From assembly GCF_003987395.1 (NCBI RefSeq), contig NZ_PIPT01000001.1, forward strand, positions 434,001 through 498,000: a DNA stretch of 64,000 nucleotides, written 5' to 3'. Below the pieces are notes generated by a model, which saw only the letters and a program-made list of their open reading frames with translations, was not told the DNA's origin and searched no databases. A program made the translations under genes and the position numbers. Below are positions 9,604 to 21,711 of this stretch, piece after piece (positions within the stretch are counted from its first letter, which is position 1; each line of letters begins with the position of its first letter). This DNA comes from Pseudidiomarina aquimaris. GTDB taxonomy: Bacteria; Pseudomonadota; Gammaproteobacteria; Enterobacterales; Alteromonadaceae.

Positions 9604-10365
9604 TTATAATGAGTCTTTCGTTTCTTCCAGCCAACTTGCAAGGGTATCTTGATGAACTCTTGCAGTCATATCAAGGCTTATCGGCGTGATCGATACATAA
9701 CCTTCACGTACCGCATAAAAATCAGTATCTTCGCCGTCATCTTGATGTCCGCCGATTGGACCATACCAATAAATTTTACGACCAAAGGGATCGCTCGACT
9801 CCACCATAGTTTCCGCTCGATGGCGACGACCGAGGCGCGTTATTTTAATGCCTTTTAGTTCTTCGTAGGGCACCGCTGGTACATTAATATTAAGAATAGT
9901 GTCCAAGCGCAGCGGCTTATCAGCCATTTTACTAACGATATCTGCAACCACGCGGGCTGCCGTTTCGTAATAGTCATGCGTGCGGTCACCCATCGATACA
10001 GCAATCGAAGGCAAGCCCATGTAGCGCCCTTCCATTGCCGCCGCTACAGTCCCTGAATAAAGTACATCATCGCCCATATTGGGGCCATCATTGATACCGG
10101 AAACCACCAAATCGACATCGTCTGCTAGTGGCGAGTTAGTACCTAAATGAACACAGTCTGTCGGCGTACCATTAAGTGAGAAAAAGCCATTATCTAGCTT
10201 CTGGACGCGCAGCGGATTGTGCAGGGTTAACGAGTTACTTGCCCCGCTGCAGTTACGATCCGGTGCGATCACGCGAACTTGCGCAATTTCATTCAAAGCA
10301 TCATAGAGCGCGGCAATACCCGGTGCGTGTACACCATCGTCATTGCTCACTAATAATTTCATCAT
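9604..10365 (-). CDS. surE: 5'/3'-nucleotidase SurE
   Basis: Metal-dependent survival-protein phosphatase that removes phosphate from nucleoside monophosphates; in E. coli it aids stationary-phase survival together with Pcm. The N-terminus [16 protein letters not shown] carries the metal-binding Asp pair (D9-D10), followed by APDRNCSGASNSLTL (Ser-binding loop) and SGINDGPNMGDDVLYSGTVAAAMEG (Asn ligand). The 253 residues match the family. The first ATG (10365) has AGAGGAA eight bases upstream and overlaps the truD stop (ATGA), so I keep it over the adjacent second Met. Confidence 0.96.
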   Translation of the reverse strand: MMKLLVSNDDGVHAPGIAALYDALNEIAQVRVIAPDRNCSGASNSLTLHNPLRVQKLDNGFFSLNGTPTDCVHLGTNSPLADDVDLVVSGINDGPNMGDDVLYSGTVAAAMEGRYMGLPSIAVSMGDRTHDYYETAARVVADIVSKMADKPLRLDTILNINVPAVPYEELKGIKITRLGRRHRAETMVESSDPFGRKIYWYGPIGGHQDDGEDTDFYAVREGYVSITPISLDMTARVHQDTLASWLEETKDSL

Positions 10366-11420
10366 TCGGCTGGTTCCTCTGTTACATCTTGCATTAATTC
10401 GCGCAACACACTGGTAGCAAAGCTACCTTTCGGCAGACTAAAGGTGACATCAACGGTCGCTGCGTCGACACGTTCCAACTGCGGGTTTTCAAGCTCGAGC
10501 AGCAGCGCACGGCGTGCAAGGTCAACACGCTTTTGTCGCAACCCATCAAGCAATGACGCATAGTCCTGCAGTACCTCATGTTCAAACGGGCTCAAATGTT
10601 CCTGCCAAGGCTCGCGATAGCCGCCAGCTAAGGGTCCGGACAACTTGATATCACCGCTCTGCCAACGCTCCAGCAGTGTAGCATCGAGCGCCTCAACTTG
10701 GAAAAACGAGCGACTACCACTTAGCAACATAAAATCACCTAATTCAGGCTGCAAGCGTTGCTCACGAATCCGTCGACTGAGTAATTCATTAAATAGGTAG
10801 GAGCGTACGCTCGATAACAACATACCTTGTTGCTGGCGGCTCCACTTTTTGGCTTTTTTATTACTTATTTCGCCGCTTAACCAAGCACTGGCTTTCGTTA
10901 GATTCTGTCCTTCACGACCAAAGCGCTGCTCACCAAAGTAATTTGGCACGCCGCCTTCAACCAGCTGCTGCCAGCGTTCCACCAGAGCCTCGACATCATC
11001 GACGTTGCGTATGCGCAAACGAAAAGCATTACCGCTATGGAGGCCCATTTTCAGTTTTTTCGCCCGCCGAATCGCGCGCTCGATTCGAAACTCGGGATGC
11101 TCCAGCTGTTGCCACGCCAGCATCTCTTTTCCCGGCAGTTGCACGGAGAACCACTGCCAGGTTTCTGCGTGCCGATCTTTAAGCCCGGAATAACTCACGT
11201 CGCGTTCGCTCACGCCCGCAAAGTCAGCCAACTGCCGTGCCACAAAGGTGGTATTCGCACCTTTTTTATACACCCACAGCCACTGATGTTCACCCTGCTC
11301 GTCGGCTTCTACCTCGAGTAATTCTGTGACTTGAAAGTCACTCGGCTGCTGCTTGTAACTACCTGATACCTGTGGGCTACCGTGGAGGTAACTCAAGGCA
11401 TCCAAATCCGGCTTAATCAA
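10362..11420 (-). CDS. truD: tRNA pseudouridine(13) synthase TruD
   Basis: Makes pseudouridine 13 in tRNA-Glu. The catalytic motif is [13 protein letters not shown] with the nucleophilic aspartate at D82 (E. coli D80, GQKDKHA). Other conserved pieces: YLHG near the N-terminus, the [14 protein letters not shown] segment of the TRUD domain, and [15 protein letters not shown] near the end; 352 residues, normal length. The start is TTG at 11420 and is supported by AGGAG seven bases upstream; it lies 8 bases inside the end of ispF. Cys-poor and soluble. It precedes surE with a 4-base overlap, the standard order. Confidence 0.95.
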   Translation of the reverse strand: MIKPDLDALSYLHGSPQVSGSYKQQPSDFQVTELLEVEADEQGEHQWLWVYKKGANTTFVARQLADFAGVSERDVSYSGLKDRHAETWQWFSVQLPGKEMLAWQQLEHPEFRIERAIRRAKKLKMGLHSGNAFRLRIRNVDDVEALVERWQQLVEGGVPNYFGEQRFGREGQNLTKASAWLSGEISNKKAKKWSRQQQGMLLSSVRSYLFNELLSRRIREQRLQPELGDFMLLSGSRSFFQVEALDATLLERWQSGDIKLSGPLAGGYREPWQEHLSPFEHEVLQDYASLLDGLRQKRVDLARRALLLELENPQLERVDAATVDVTFSLPKGSFATSVLRELMQDVTEEPAE

Positions 11421-11895
11421 GAGGCATCTCCTGCATCAGCACCACCGCATGACAAGCAATCCCCTCTTTGCGGCCAACGAAACCTAACTTTTCTGTGGTC
11501 GTGGCTTTGACATTGACACGATTCACATTGGCTCGTAGCACCGTTGCTATACGCTCTCGCATACTACTTATGTACGGTGCGAGTTTAGGTGCTTGCGCAA
11601 TGACCGTGACATCAAGATTGCCAAGACGGTACCCTTCTTGCGCGGCCATCTGCACAACGTGCGCCAACAGCTCGGCGCTATCGGCACCCGCGTAGCGCTC
11701 GTCGGTATCAGGGAAGTGATGACCAATATCACCTTTTCCTAGGGCACCGAGCACTGCGTCGGTAATAGCATGTAGCACCACATCGCCATCTGAGTGGGCA
11801 AGCAGTCCCTGCTCATACGGCACTTCGACAGCGCCAAGCAATAACGGTTTTGTACTACCAAATTTATGTACATCGTAGCCATGCCCAATTCGCAT
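11413..11895 (-). CDS. ispF: 2-C-methyl-D-erythritol 2,4-cyclodiphosphate synthase
   Basis: Fifth enzyme of the methylerythritol phosphate pathway for isopentenyl diphosphate; converts CDP-methylerythritol 2-phosphate to the cyclic diphosphate. Metal ligands D8 and H10 are in [13 protein letters not shown], the third ligand His is in [13 protein letters not shown], and the substrate loop [18 protein letters not shown] is intact; the C-terminal [18 protein letters not shown] is also typical. 160 residues, standard. Lies 2 bases after ispD and overlaps truD by 8 bases, so ftsB-ispD-ispF-truD-surE read as one operon. The pathway enzyme Dxr is encoded further along in this window. Confidence 0.97.
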   Translation of the reverse strand: MRIGHGYDVHKFGSTKPLLLGAVEVPYEQGLLAHSDGDVVLHAITDAVLGALGKGDIGHHFPDTDERYAGADSAELLAHVVQMAAQEGYRLGNLDVTVIAQAPKLAPYISSMRERIATVLRANVNRVNVKATTTEKLGFVGRKEGIACHAVVLMQEMPLD

Positions 11896-11897
11896 TC

Positions 11898-12602
11898 TTA
11901 CTCCTTTCTATGATTTTCGGTCAGCCACAACTGCGCAAGTTGTTCATCACCAGGTAAGGTGATTTTGATATTACTGCGTCTACCCTGCACCAGTTTTGGC
12001 TGTTGCCCGAGAGCTTCAAGCACTGAAGCTTCATCGGTAAGCTGTGGATTGTCCACGCCAAGTTGAGCGAAGCCCTTTAACAGCGCTTCACTGCGGAACA
12101 CTTGCGGTGTTAGCGCTTGCCATAAATGATCACGTGCGACCGAAGTCTGAACTCTTGAATTCGCCCCCTCGCGCTTTAGCGTATCTGCCACCGGCAGTGC
12201 AAGTAAGGCGCCGACTTCATCCAATAAGGCTTCATCAAGCACCGTCGTTAGCTCTTGTGCCGTTAAACAGGGTCGTGCCGCATCATGCACAGCGACCCAT
12301 TCAAAGCCGGCAGCATGCGCAGCAGCAACGCCGCTTTGCACCGATGCTGCTCGCGTAGCGCCGCCATCGACCCGGGTGATCGGGCGCTCGCTGCTAAAAC
12401 TGAGTTGTGGAAAATAGGGATCAGTCGCACTGGTCGCAATAAAAATGTGCGCGATGCGTGGGTCTTGGAGTAAAGCTTTCACGGTCTGTTCGAGCACTGT
12501 GGTACCCGCTAACCTTAAATACTGCTTCGGTTGCGCACTTTGCATGCGTTGCCCTACTCCGGCAGCAGGAACAACCGCTGCAACGCTATTATTCTGGCTC
12601 AT
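11898..12602 (-). CDS. ispD: 2-C-methyl-D-erythritol 4-phosphate cytidylyltransferase
   Basis: Third enzyme of the methylerythritol phosphate isoprenoid pathway; couples methylerythritol phosphate to CTP. The nucleotide-binding signature [13 protein letters not shown]...PKQYLRLAG is at residues 8-32, the [10 protein letters not shown] motif near residue 103, and [27 protein letters not shown] is the dimer arm and active-site strand. Length 234, normal (E. coli 236). Its start lies inside the end of ftsB (14-base overlap), suggesting coupled translation, and ispF follows after 2 bases. Confidence 0.97.
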   Translation of the reverse strand: MSQNNSVAAVVPAAGVGQRMQSAQPKQYLRLAGTTVLEQTVKALLQDPRIAHIFIATSATDPYFPQLSFSSERPITRVDGGATRAASVQSGVAAAHAAGFEWVAVHDAARPCLTAQELTTVLDEALLDEVGALLALPVADTLKREGANSRVQTSVARDHLWQALTPQVFRSEALLKGFAQLGVDNPQLTDEASVLEALGQQPKLVQGRRSNIKITLPGDEQLAQLWLTENHRKE

Positions 12603-12888
12603 AAGTTGTGGATTGTTTATTCGGAATCAATCGGAAAAAGGTTTCGTCTTGCTTAATCAGCCCCAATTCATTGCGGGCGCGTTCTTCCAACGCGACTTCG
12701 CCCTCACGCAAGTCCTCGATATCAGCGATAAGAACTTGATTACGCTGGCGTAGCTTCTGATTGGTCTGCTCTTGTCGCGCCACATCTTCTTGCAAATGCC
12801 AGTACTCCGGTAGGCTATTTTTGCCAAACCAGAGTCGGTATTGCAGTGCGACCAGTAGCACTAACAGAAAGACTTTTAACAGACGCAT
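12589..12888 (-). CDS. ftsB: Cell division protein FtsB
   Basis: Small bitopic divisome protein that forms the FtsQ-FtsB-FtsL complex at the septum and helps activate FtsWI. One transmembrane helix (about residues 3-18, LLKVFLLVLLVALQYRLWF) is followed by the conserved WFGKNSLPEYW and a periplasmic coiled coil (about 28-75, QEDVARQEQTNQKLRQRN...EVALEERARNELG). The ATG at 12888 (99 residues) is preferred to the GTG 12 bases upstream because it is preceded by GAGG at good spacing and matches the E. coli protein length. First gene of the ftsB-ispD-ispF set, again as in E. coli. Confidence 0.95.
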   Translation of the reverse strand: MRLLKVFLLVLLVALQYRLWFGKNSLPEYWHLQEDVARQEQTNQKLRQRNQVLIADIEDLREGEVALEERARNELGLIKQDETFFRLIPNKQSTTYEPE

Positions 12889-12961
12889 CGCCACCCTCAC
12901 ATGGTATGATTGTGCTAAGTATACCTTTCTTTAGCGTCGAACCAAGTATTTACAGGCTATC

Positions 12962-13687
12962 ATGGACTACTACCTTATCGCATTGATTATGTTTGCGGGA
13001 GCCTTTTTACAAGGAATTACCGGTTTTGGCTCAGGCTTGATTGCCGTACCACTGCTAAGTTTACTGCTGCCTATTACGATGTTAACCCCAATGCTGTCAC
13101 TTATTAATGTCGCTTTGGCAGTGTATTTAGCATGGTTGCTACGCCACTATTTAGCCGTCAAACGCTGGAGTGTCCTCTTTGCTGCAGGTGTAATAGGCAC
13201 ATTAATGGGCAACTACGCCCTCGCTCATTTGCCACTGACCACGCTGCAACTCGGCATGGCGGTCTTTGTCATCAGTGCCGGACTGTTGTTTTGGTTTGGC
13301 GTACAACTCAAGCTAGCCGCACGAGCCCCCCAACAAACTGGAGTAGGTCTGCTTTCCGGCTTTGCGAACGGAGCTTTGACGCTCGGTGGACCGCCGGTCG
13401 TGCTGTTTTTGACCGCTAACCGTTTGGGGCGGAGCGAATTTCGCGCAACCTTGGCGGTGTTTTTTCTGGCGCTTGGCCTTACCAATGTGATTTCTTTCGG
13501 TCTGCAAGGCCGCTATGCAACTATCGATACCATAGCTTTAGCGGTATTGACGCTAGGAGCTTTACTCGGTGCCTATGGCGGACATCGACTCAGTGGTAAG
13601 CTTTCAGAACGAGCATTTCGCCGTTTAACGTTGATTCTCGTTATTGGCGCAGGAGTGATGGTTATCGCAAACGTTGCCAGTCAATAG
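12962..13687 (+). CDS. TSUP/TauE-SafE family membrane permease
   Basis: Predicted inner-membrane transporter of the 4-toluene sulfonate uptake permease (TauE/SafE, DUF81) family, members of which export sulfite, organosulfonates or similar small anions; the substrate here cannot be read from the sequence. The 241 residues are nearly all helix (about 7-8 segments) in two homologous halves, each beginning with the family's glycine motif: FLQGITGFGSGLIAVPLL (about residues 16-33) and LLSGFANGALTLGGPPVVLFL (about 131-151). It is the only plus-strand gene in this part of the window, divergent from ftsB, and its 3' end overlaps the next minus-strand gene by 26 bases. Confidence 0.85.
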   Translation: MDYYLIALIMFAGAFLQGITGFGSGLIAVPLLSLLLPITMLTPMLSLINVALAVYLAWLLRHYLAVKRWSVLFAAGVIGTLMGNYALAHLPLTTLQLGMAVFVISAGLLFWFGVQLKLAARAPQQTGVGLLSGFANGALTLGGPPVVLFLTANRLGRSEFRATLAVFFLALGLTNVISFGLQGRYATIDTIALAVLTLGALLGAYGGHRLSGKLSERAFRRLTLILVIGAGVMVIANVASQ

Positions 13688-14297
13688 CCGTCGCTAACAG
13701 CAACTCACGCAGTGATAAGGTGCGCGGATCCGTACGGCCTTTATGCGACCACTGATGTCCACACACAGCAGGTTTAAGCCAAGCAAGCTCCGGCTTTGCC
13801 AGGAGTAAATGGTCGCCTTCGCTCTCACAACTCTCGCCGGTAAATAAGAACCAACCGAACTCGTTGCAATGCACTCGACCTTGCTCGCGATCGATACGGT
13901 CGATTGAATCAAGTCGGACTTGTTGCAGATGAGGATTCAAATTAAGGATCGGTACCGTTGTACCTAAGGGGAGGTTTTTATCCTGCAACCATTTCTCGAG
14001 TTTCGTGCCGCGCGTTGCAGTACTTTTTAACTTAGCTTTTTGCGGTGATTGCCAACTGGCATTTTGCACATCTAAATCGCATGGACAACCACAGCTGAGC
14101 ATCGCCCGGCCGGCAGTACGGACGTAATAGCTTAAACTTCGTAACCGCCGTTGCAAACCGTTTGCGGAATGCACCTGAATTTGTGCCAAAACGGCTAGTT
14201 CACGTTCATAGAGTGCCGTGCAGAGCTCAGGGAACGCGACCGGATCATAGCCCGGTCGCTGTTCAACAACCTCGAATATATCGCGTTGTTCGCTCAC
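13662..14297 (-). CDS. Uncharacterised protein with a C-x-C-x-C motif, downstream of enolase
   Basis: I do not recognise this 211-residue protein. It looks soluble: no signal peptide and no membrane helix. Visible features are a helical Arg-rich N-terminal half (CTALYERELAVLAQIQVHSANGLQRRLRSL), a compact cysteine motif C69-G-C71-P-C73 followed by DLDVQNASW, a basic stretch KAKLKSTATRGTKLEKWL, and a C-terminal half with three further cysteines, including PAVCGHQWSHKGRTD. The cysteines and the CGHQW motif could bind a metal, but this is inference. It starts 18 bases after the eno stop and is probably co-transcribed with eno; its end overlaps the TSUP gene tail to tail. Codon use resembles its neighbours, so I think it is a real gene. 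Confidence 0.7.
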   Translation of the reverse strand: MSEQRDIFEVVEQRPGYDPVAFPELCTALYERELAVLAQIQVHSANGLQRRLRSLSYYVRTAGRAMLSCGCPCDLDVQNASWQSPQKAKLKSTATRGTKLEKWLQDKNLPLGTTVPILNLNPHLQQVRLDSIDRIDREQGRVHCNEFGWFLFTGESCESEGDHLLLAKPELAWLKPAVCGHQWSHKGRTDPRTLSLRELLLATAIDWQRLR

Positions 14298-14315
14298 AGT
14301 GTCAGCACCAATCGC

Positions 14316-17294
<2,979 letters not shown>

Positions 17295-17330
17295 TCAGGT
17301 TAAATGGGAATTGCTTCAAGACGGGAAAAC

Positions 17331-17359
17331 AGTATACCTTAACGACTTAATTCCGACAA
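17331..17359 (-). promoter_or_regulatory. Predicted pyrG promoter
   Basis: Minus-strand -35 TTGTCG (17354-17359) and -10 TATACT (17331-17336), separated by exactly 17 bases, in the gap between mazG and pyrG. This fits a sigma-70 promoter and would give a leader of about 45 bases. Prediction from sequence only. Confidence 0.65.
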
Positions 17360-17366
17360 TTTAAAA

Positions 17367-18203
17367 TTACGCTAAGCTGTCCCGTTTTACTTCTTGCCAA
17401 TAGGCTTCAAGTTCTTCTAAACCCAATTCTTCTGCGCTTTTGCCCGCTTCAGCGAGACGCTTTTCAATGGCTTGAAAACGCTGTTTAAATTTTAAATTGG
17501 TACGCCGTAAGGCGTGTTCAGGGTTTACTTGCGCATGTCGCGCTAAATTGACCACCGCAAACAACACATCGCCAATTTCACTTTCAAGCGCCTCTTGGTC
17601 TATTGTTTGCGCAGCAAGTTCGGCTTTCACCTCAGTGATTTCTTCTTGAATTTTATCCAGTACCGGACCGATCGTAGCCCAATCAAACCCCACATTTGCA
17701 GCACGTTTTTGCAGTTTCTGTGCCTGTAAAATGGCCGGCAAATTGCCTGGAATACCTTGAAAAACCGAATGTGTCTCACCTTTCTCTGCGCGCTCTTGCT
17801 GCTTAATCAGTTCCCATTGCGCTTTTATTTCAGCATCGCTTTGCGCGGTATTATCACCAAAAACATGGGGGTGCCGACGAATGAGTTTATCGGCAGTCTG
17901 CGCAGCCACTTCGTCAAAACTGAACAGCCCCTCTTCATTGGTGAGCTGGGTGTAAAACACCACCTGAAAGAGTAAATCGCCCAGTTCATCTTTGATTGCG
18001 CGCATATCGCCTTCAGTCAGCGCGGCGGCAACTTCATAGGCTTCTTCGATGGTGTACGGAATCAAACTGGTCAAGGTTTGCTTTAAATCCCACGGACAAC
18101 CCGTTTCAGGGTCACGTAGGCGACGCATAACTTCCAGCAAAGCTGCAACGCCAGGAAAATCCGTCGAGTTAATCTTGAGTTCATTCGCTTTAGTGACTGC
18201 CAC
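17367..18203 (-). CDS. mazG: Nucleoside triphosphate pyrophosphohydrolase MazG
   Basis: Hydrolyses nucleoside triphosphates to monophosphates and pyrophosphate; in E. coli it counters (p)ppGpp-related programmed death and house-cleans aberrant nucleotides. Two tandem MazG domains: the first (about residues 18-130) has CPWDLKQTLTSLIPYTIEEAYEV and the metal motif KDELGDLLFQVVF, the second (about 170-260) has the matching ESEIGDVLFAVVNLARH. 278 residues (E. coli 263). Its start lies 14 bases inside the end of relA, so relA and mazG are translationally adjacent, as in E. coli. Confidence 0.95.
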   Translation of the reverse strand: MAVTKANELKINSTDFPGVAALLEVMRRLRDPETGCPWDLKQTLTSLIPYTIEEAYEVAAALTEGDMRAIKDELGDLLFQVVFYTQLTNEEGLFSFDEVAAQTADKLIRRHPHVFGDNTAQSDAEIKAQWELIKQQERAEKGETHSVFQGIPGNLPAILQAQKLQKRAANVGFDWATIGPVLDKIQEEITEVKAELAAQTIDQEALESEIGDVLFAVVNLARHAQVNPEHALRRTNLKFKQRFQAIEKRLAEAGKSAEELGLEELEAYWQEVKRDSLA

Positions 18204-20373
18204 TACGTTCTACCTTGTGTATGCCCTTTACCTGTAATAATCGATCAATAATGCGCTGTAAACTTGCCTGACCTTCGATGAAAACACCCAAGGAAATACG
18301 CGCATGCTGGGTTTGCGTATCAAGTTGTGAATCCAACTGCGCAACACTGGTTTTTTCATTTGCCAAAATCGCAGTAATGTCATGCAACAAGCCGTTGCGG
18401 TCATCGGCATCAATGCGCAAATCGGCGCGATACCGCCCCTGCTCTTGGCGGCTCCAATGGACCTGAAGCCCGCGTTCCGGGTGCACTTCTAACAAATGCT
18501 TAAGCTGTTCGCAGTCGCGGTGATGCACACTCACGCCACGACCTTGCGTGACAAACCCCATAATCGGCTCCCCCGGGAGCGGCTGACAACATTTGGCAAA
18601 CTGCACCATCAAGTTACCAATGCCCTGCACACTGACATCACTATGCTTACCCGGCTTACGTTGGTTTTTGCGTTGCAAACGCTCCAATCGTTCGGTTGTG
18701 GCATCAGGCGTAGGCTTGAGCTGATTCACAACTTGGTTCAAGCGCACGTCACCTGCACCAATCGCCGCCAGCAAGTCATCCAACTGATTGAAGTTGAAGC
18801 GCTCGAGAATGGTGTTCGCTTGGCTTAGGGGAATCTCAAGCTTTTGCAATTCGGTTTCTAAAAGCTCCCGCCCAGCTTTCAAATTCTTGTCGCGATCAAG
18901 TTTCTTAAAATAGGTGACAACTTTGCTCCGCGCGCGCGACGTGCGCAAATAGCCCAGAGCGGGATTCAGCCAGTCACGCCGCGGCTTGGTATTTTTTTGC
19001 GTGAGAATTTCAACGCGTTCACCGTTTTTAAGGGTGTAGGTGAACGGCACAATGTGACCATCGACTTTCGCCCCGACACAGCGGTGCCCTACTTGGGAGT
19101 GGATGTAGTAGGCAAAATCGAGCGGCGTTGCGCCTTGCGGTAAGTCGATAACTTCGCCTTTCGGGGTAAACACGTAGACGCGATCTTCGAAAACTTGCGA
19201 GCGAATTTCCGCAACCAAGTCATCGTTTTCTGCCATGTCCTCATGCCACGCCAGTAGCTTACGCAACCAAGCAATCTTTTCTTCGAAACCACCCTGTTTG
19301 CTGGCCACACCTTCTTTGTAGAGCCAATGTGCTGCGACGCCAAGCTCAGCATCGTCATGCATATCGGCAGTGCGAATTTGAATTTCGACGTGCTTTTCTT
19401 CTGGGCCTACCACCACGGTGTGGATGGACTGATAGCCGTTGGCTTTTGGCGTCGCAATGTAATCATCGAACTCCGACTGTATATGGCGCCATTGACTGTG
19501 CACCACACCTAAGGCCGCATAACAGTCTTTTAATGAGTGCGTGATAATGCGTACCGCACGAATATCGTAGAGCTGCTCAAAGCTGAGATGCTTTTTCTGC
19601 ATCTTGCGCCAAATCGAATAAATATGTTTCGGGCGTCCGTAGACGTCGGCTTGTACACCTTCGGCAAGCAAGCCTTGCTGAAGCTTATCGACAAAGTCGG
19701 TGATGTAATTTTCACGATCGACGCGACGCTCAAGCAACTGCTTCGCAATCGCTTTGTAGGTGGTTGGATGAAGATAGCGAAAGGCCAAGTCTTCAAGCTC
19801 CCACTTGAGTTGACCAATGCCAAGTCGGTTGGCTAAAGGAGCATAAATGTCTTGGCACTCTTTCGCGACCAATACCCGAGTTTCTTCATCGGCACTTTTA
19901 ATTTCGCGTAAGGCGCAAATCCGCTCGGCTAACTTGATCAATACCGCACGGACGTCTGCCACCATTGAAAGCAACATGCGTCGGACATTATCAATCTGTT
20001 CGGCATTAGGCTTGCCATGCTGAAAGTGCTGCAAGTCACTGATCATCTGCATTTGCTGCACAGCATCTAGCAGCGCTGCGAGAGCTTCGCCATGTTCAGC
20101 GACGATGGTTTCGCGAGAAATCGCCTGAGCTTGATACGCTGGACTGTAGAGCGCGGCGATTAGAGAATCAGGATCGAGGTTAAGAGCAGCCAAGATTTCG
20201 ACCATCTCTTGCCCTTTGAGCACCCACTCTGGATGCTTTTTCGCTTGCAAGTGAGCCTGCAACTGCTGGAAGTGTTGTTGCAGCTGCTTTTTCGTTGCCT
20301 CAGCTGTCACATGCTGTAACCAGTCACCGTGTTGTTCCGGTTTATCAACATGGGTACTGCGCACATACACCAC
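18190..20373 (-). CDS. relA: (p)ppGpp synthetase RelA
   Basis: Ribosome-associated GTP/GDP pyrophosphokinase that makes the stringent-response alarmone when uncharged tRNA enters the A site. Order: a degenerate N-terminal hydrolase domain (no HD pair, e.g. LDPDSLIAALYSPA), the synthetase domain with YDIRAVRII and the EFDDYIATPKANGYQSIHTVVVGP core (the acidic EFDD typical of mono-functional RelA), a TGS domain (VYVFTPKGEVIDLPQGATPLDFAY), the zinc-finger-like CCQPLPGEPIMGF region, and a C-terminal ACT/RRM domain. 727 residues (E. coli 744). The start is GTG at 20373 with GGAGG seven bases upstream. Sits between rlmD and mazG. Confidence 0.96.
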   Translation of the reverse strand: MVYVRSTHVDKPEQHGDWLQHVTAEATKKQLQQHFQQLQAHLQAKKHPEWVLKGQEMVEILAALNLDPDSLIAALYSPAYQAQAISRETIVAEHGEALAALLDAVQQMQMISDLQHFQHGKPNAEQIDNVRRMLLSMVADVRAVLIKLAERICALREIKSADEETRVLVAKECQDIYAPLANRLGIGQLKWELEDLAFRYLHPTTYKAIAKQLLERRVDRENYITDFVDKLQQGLLAEGVQADVYGRPKHIYSIWRKMQKKHLSFEQLYDIRAVRIITHSLKDCYAALGVVHSQWRHIQSEFDDYIATPKANGYQSIHTVVVGPEEKHVEIQIRTADMHDDAELGVAAHWLYKEGVASKQGGFEEKIAWLRKLLAWHEDMAENDDLVAEIRSQVFEDRVYVFTPKGEVIDLPQGATPLDFAYYIHSQVGHRCVGAKVDGHIVPFTYTLKNGERVEILTQKNTKPRRDWLNPALGYLRTSRARSKVVTYFKKLDRDKNLKAGRELLETELQKLEIPLSQANTILERFNFNQLDDLLAAIGAGDVRLNQVVNQLKPTPDATTERLERLQRKNQRKPGKHSDVSVQGIGNLMVQFAKCCQPLPGEPIMGFVTQGRGVSVHHRDCEQLKHLLEVHPERGLQVHWSRQEQGRYRADLRIDADDRNGLLHDITAILANEKTSVAQLDSQLDTQTQHARISLGVFIEGQASLQRIIDRLLQVKGIHKVERSGSH

Positions 20374-20375
20374 GA

Positions 20376-21707
20376 CTATGCCTCCCGTTCAAACCACATC
20401 AAACACTCAATGTGATGGGTTTGCGGGAACATGTCAATGATTTGTGCTTGGCGTAACTGATAATCCGCCGCCGCTAGGACCTTTGCGTCGCGCGCTAACG
20501 TGTCGGGCGCGCACGAAATATAAATGACGCGTTGTGGTTGGCGCCGCGCGACTTCATGAATTGCATGCGGCGCACCTGCACGCGCCGGGTCAAGTAATAC
20601 TTTGTTAAACCCTTGATGCGCCCAAGCATAGGCCTGCCAGTCTTGCTCCAAGTCCGCATGCGCTGCATCGAGTGTTACCCCATAACGTGCCGCATTTTGT
20701 TGCAGCCTTTGTACCATTGAAGGAACGCCCTCAATAGCCGTTACCTGCGCGCCTTGTAAAGCCATCGGAATGGTAAAGTTGCCACTCCCTGCATAGAGTT
20801 CCAAAATCTTCTCGTCGGGCGCTGGAGCAAGCCAAGACAATGCTTGTGCGACCATCAGTTGATTCAATTCAGCGTGGGCTTGTAAAAAGTCACCGGGTTG
20901 GAAATCGAGTTCGGCACCGACGCTTTCGTAGCGCGGCGGTAAATTGTTGACGAGGGCTTCAGGCGTTGCTGCCATATCTCCGCAATGCAACCACACCGCG
21001 ACCTTTTGCTCCTGCGCAAATTGTTTCAGTGCGGCCTTATCAGCCTGGGAAGGTTGGCTTTTCAGACGCAAAATAACCATGACTTGATTGGTTTGCAGTA
21101 GCTCAACGTGGCCTAGCATATTGACCAATGCCAATGTTGGTAAAAACGCACGCAAGGCCGGCAAGAGTTGGTTCAGTTCAGCTTGCGCAATGGCACATGT
21201 GTCCATTTCCACAATCTCTTTACTTGCTCTAGCCCTTAAGCCAAGCCGCAAGCGGCGCCGCTTTGCATCCCAATGGGTCGCTAAACGTAAGCGACGACGA
21301 TACGCCCACGCCTCGGCCACCAAGGGTTCCAACCAGTGTTGCGCGGTAATCCCCGCAAACTTCATTAGCAGTTCACTGACCACTTGTTGTTTGTGACGAC
21401 GTTGTGCGGGTAAGGCTAAATGTTGCAGATCGCAGCCGCCACACTTGTCGTAATAGGGACACGGCGGGCTCACACGATCTTCAGCGGCTTGATGCAAGGT
21501 GAGTAAGTTGGCTTCGTATTTACCCTGTGGCTGAAGGTCAATCACCTCACCCGGCAACGCTCCATGCACGAAACGCACGCCGCTCTTACCACGAACCACG
21601 CCCCGACCTTGATGGTCTAAGCCGACGACTGTCTGCTGTGTTAGTGGTGACGCTGGGCGCGAGGCTTTGCGTTGCTGAGGCTTACGTGTTGAATAGAATT
21701 GCGCCAT
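20376..21707 (-). CDS. rlmD: 23S rRNA (uracil(1939)-C(5))-methyltransferase RlmD
   Basis: SAM-dependent methyltransferase that modifies U1939 of 23S rRNA. It has an N-terminal TRAM domain (residues about 20-75), a 4Fe-4S cluster site with C83, C89, C92 (PCPYYDKCGGC) and C171, a SAM motif (LELYAGSGNFTIP) and the catalytic cysteine C399 in YISCAPDTLARD. 443 residues, close to E. coli (433). It is the gene directly upstream of relA, as in E. coli; only 2 bases separate its stop from the relA GTG start. Confidence 0.95.
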   Translation of the reverse strand: MAQFYSTRKPQQRKASRPASPLTQQTVVGLDHQGRGVVRGKSGVRFVHGALPGEVIDLQPQGKYEANLLTLHQAAEDRVSPPCPYYDKCGGCDLQHLALPAQRRHKQQVVSELLMKFAGITAQHWLEPLVAEAWAYRRRLRLATHWDAKRRRLRLGLRARASKEIVEMDTCAIAQAELNQLLPALRAFLPTLALVNMLGHVELLQTNQVMVILRLKSQPSQADKAALKQFAQEQKVAVWLHCGDMAATPEALVNNLPPRYESVGAELDFQPGDFLQAHAELNQLMVAQALSWLAPAPDEKILELYAGSGNFTIPMALQGAQVTAIEGVPSMVQRLQQNAARYGVTLDAAHADLEQDWQAYAWAHQGFNKVLLDPARAGAPHAIHEVARRQPQRVIYISCAPDTLARDAKVLAAADYQLRQAQIIDMFPQTHHIECLMWFEREA

Positions 21708-21711
21708 GTGG

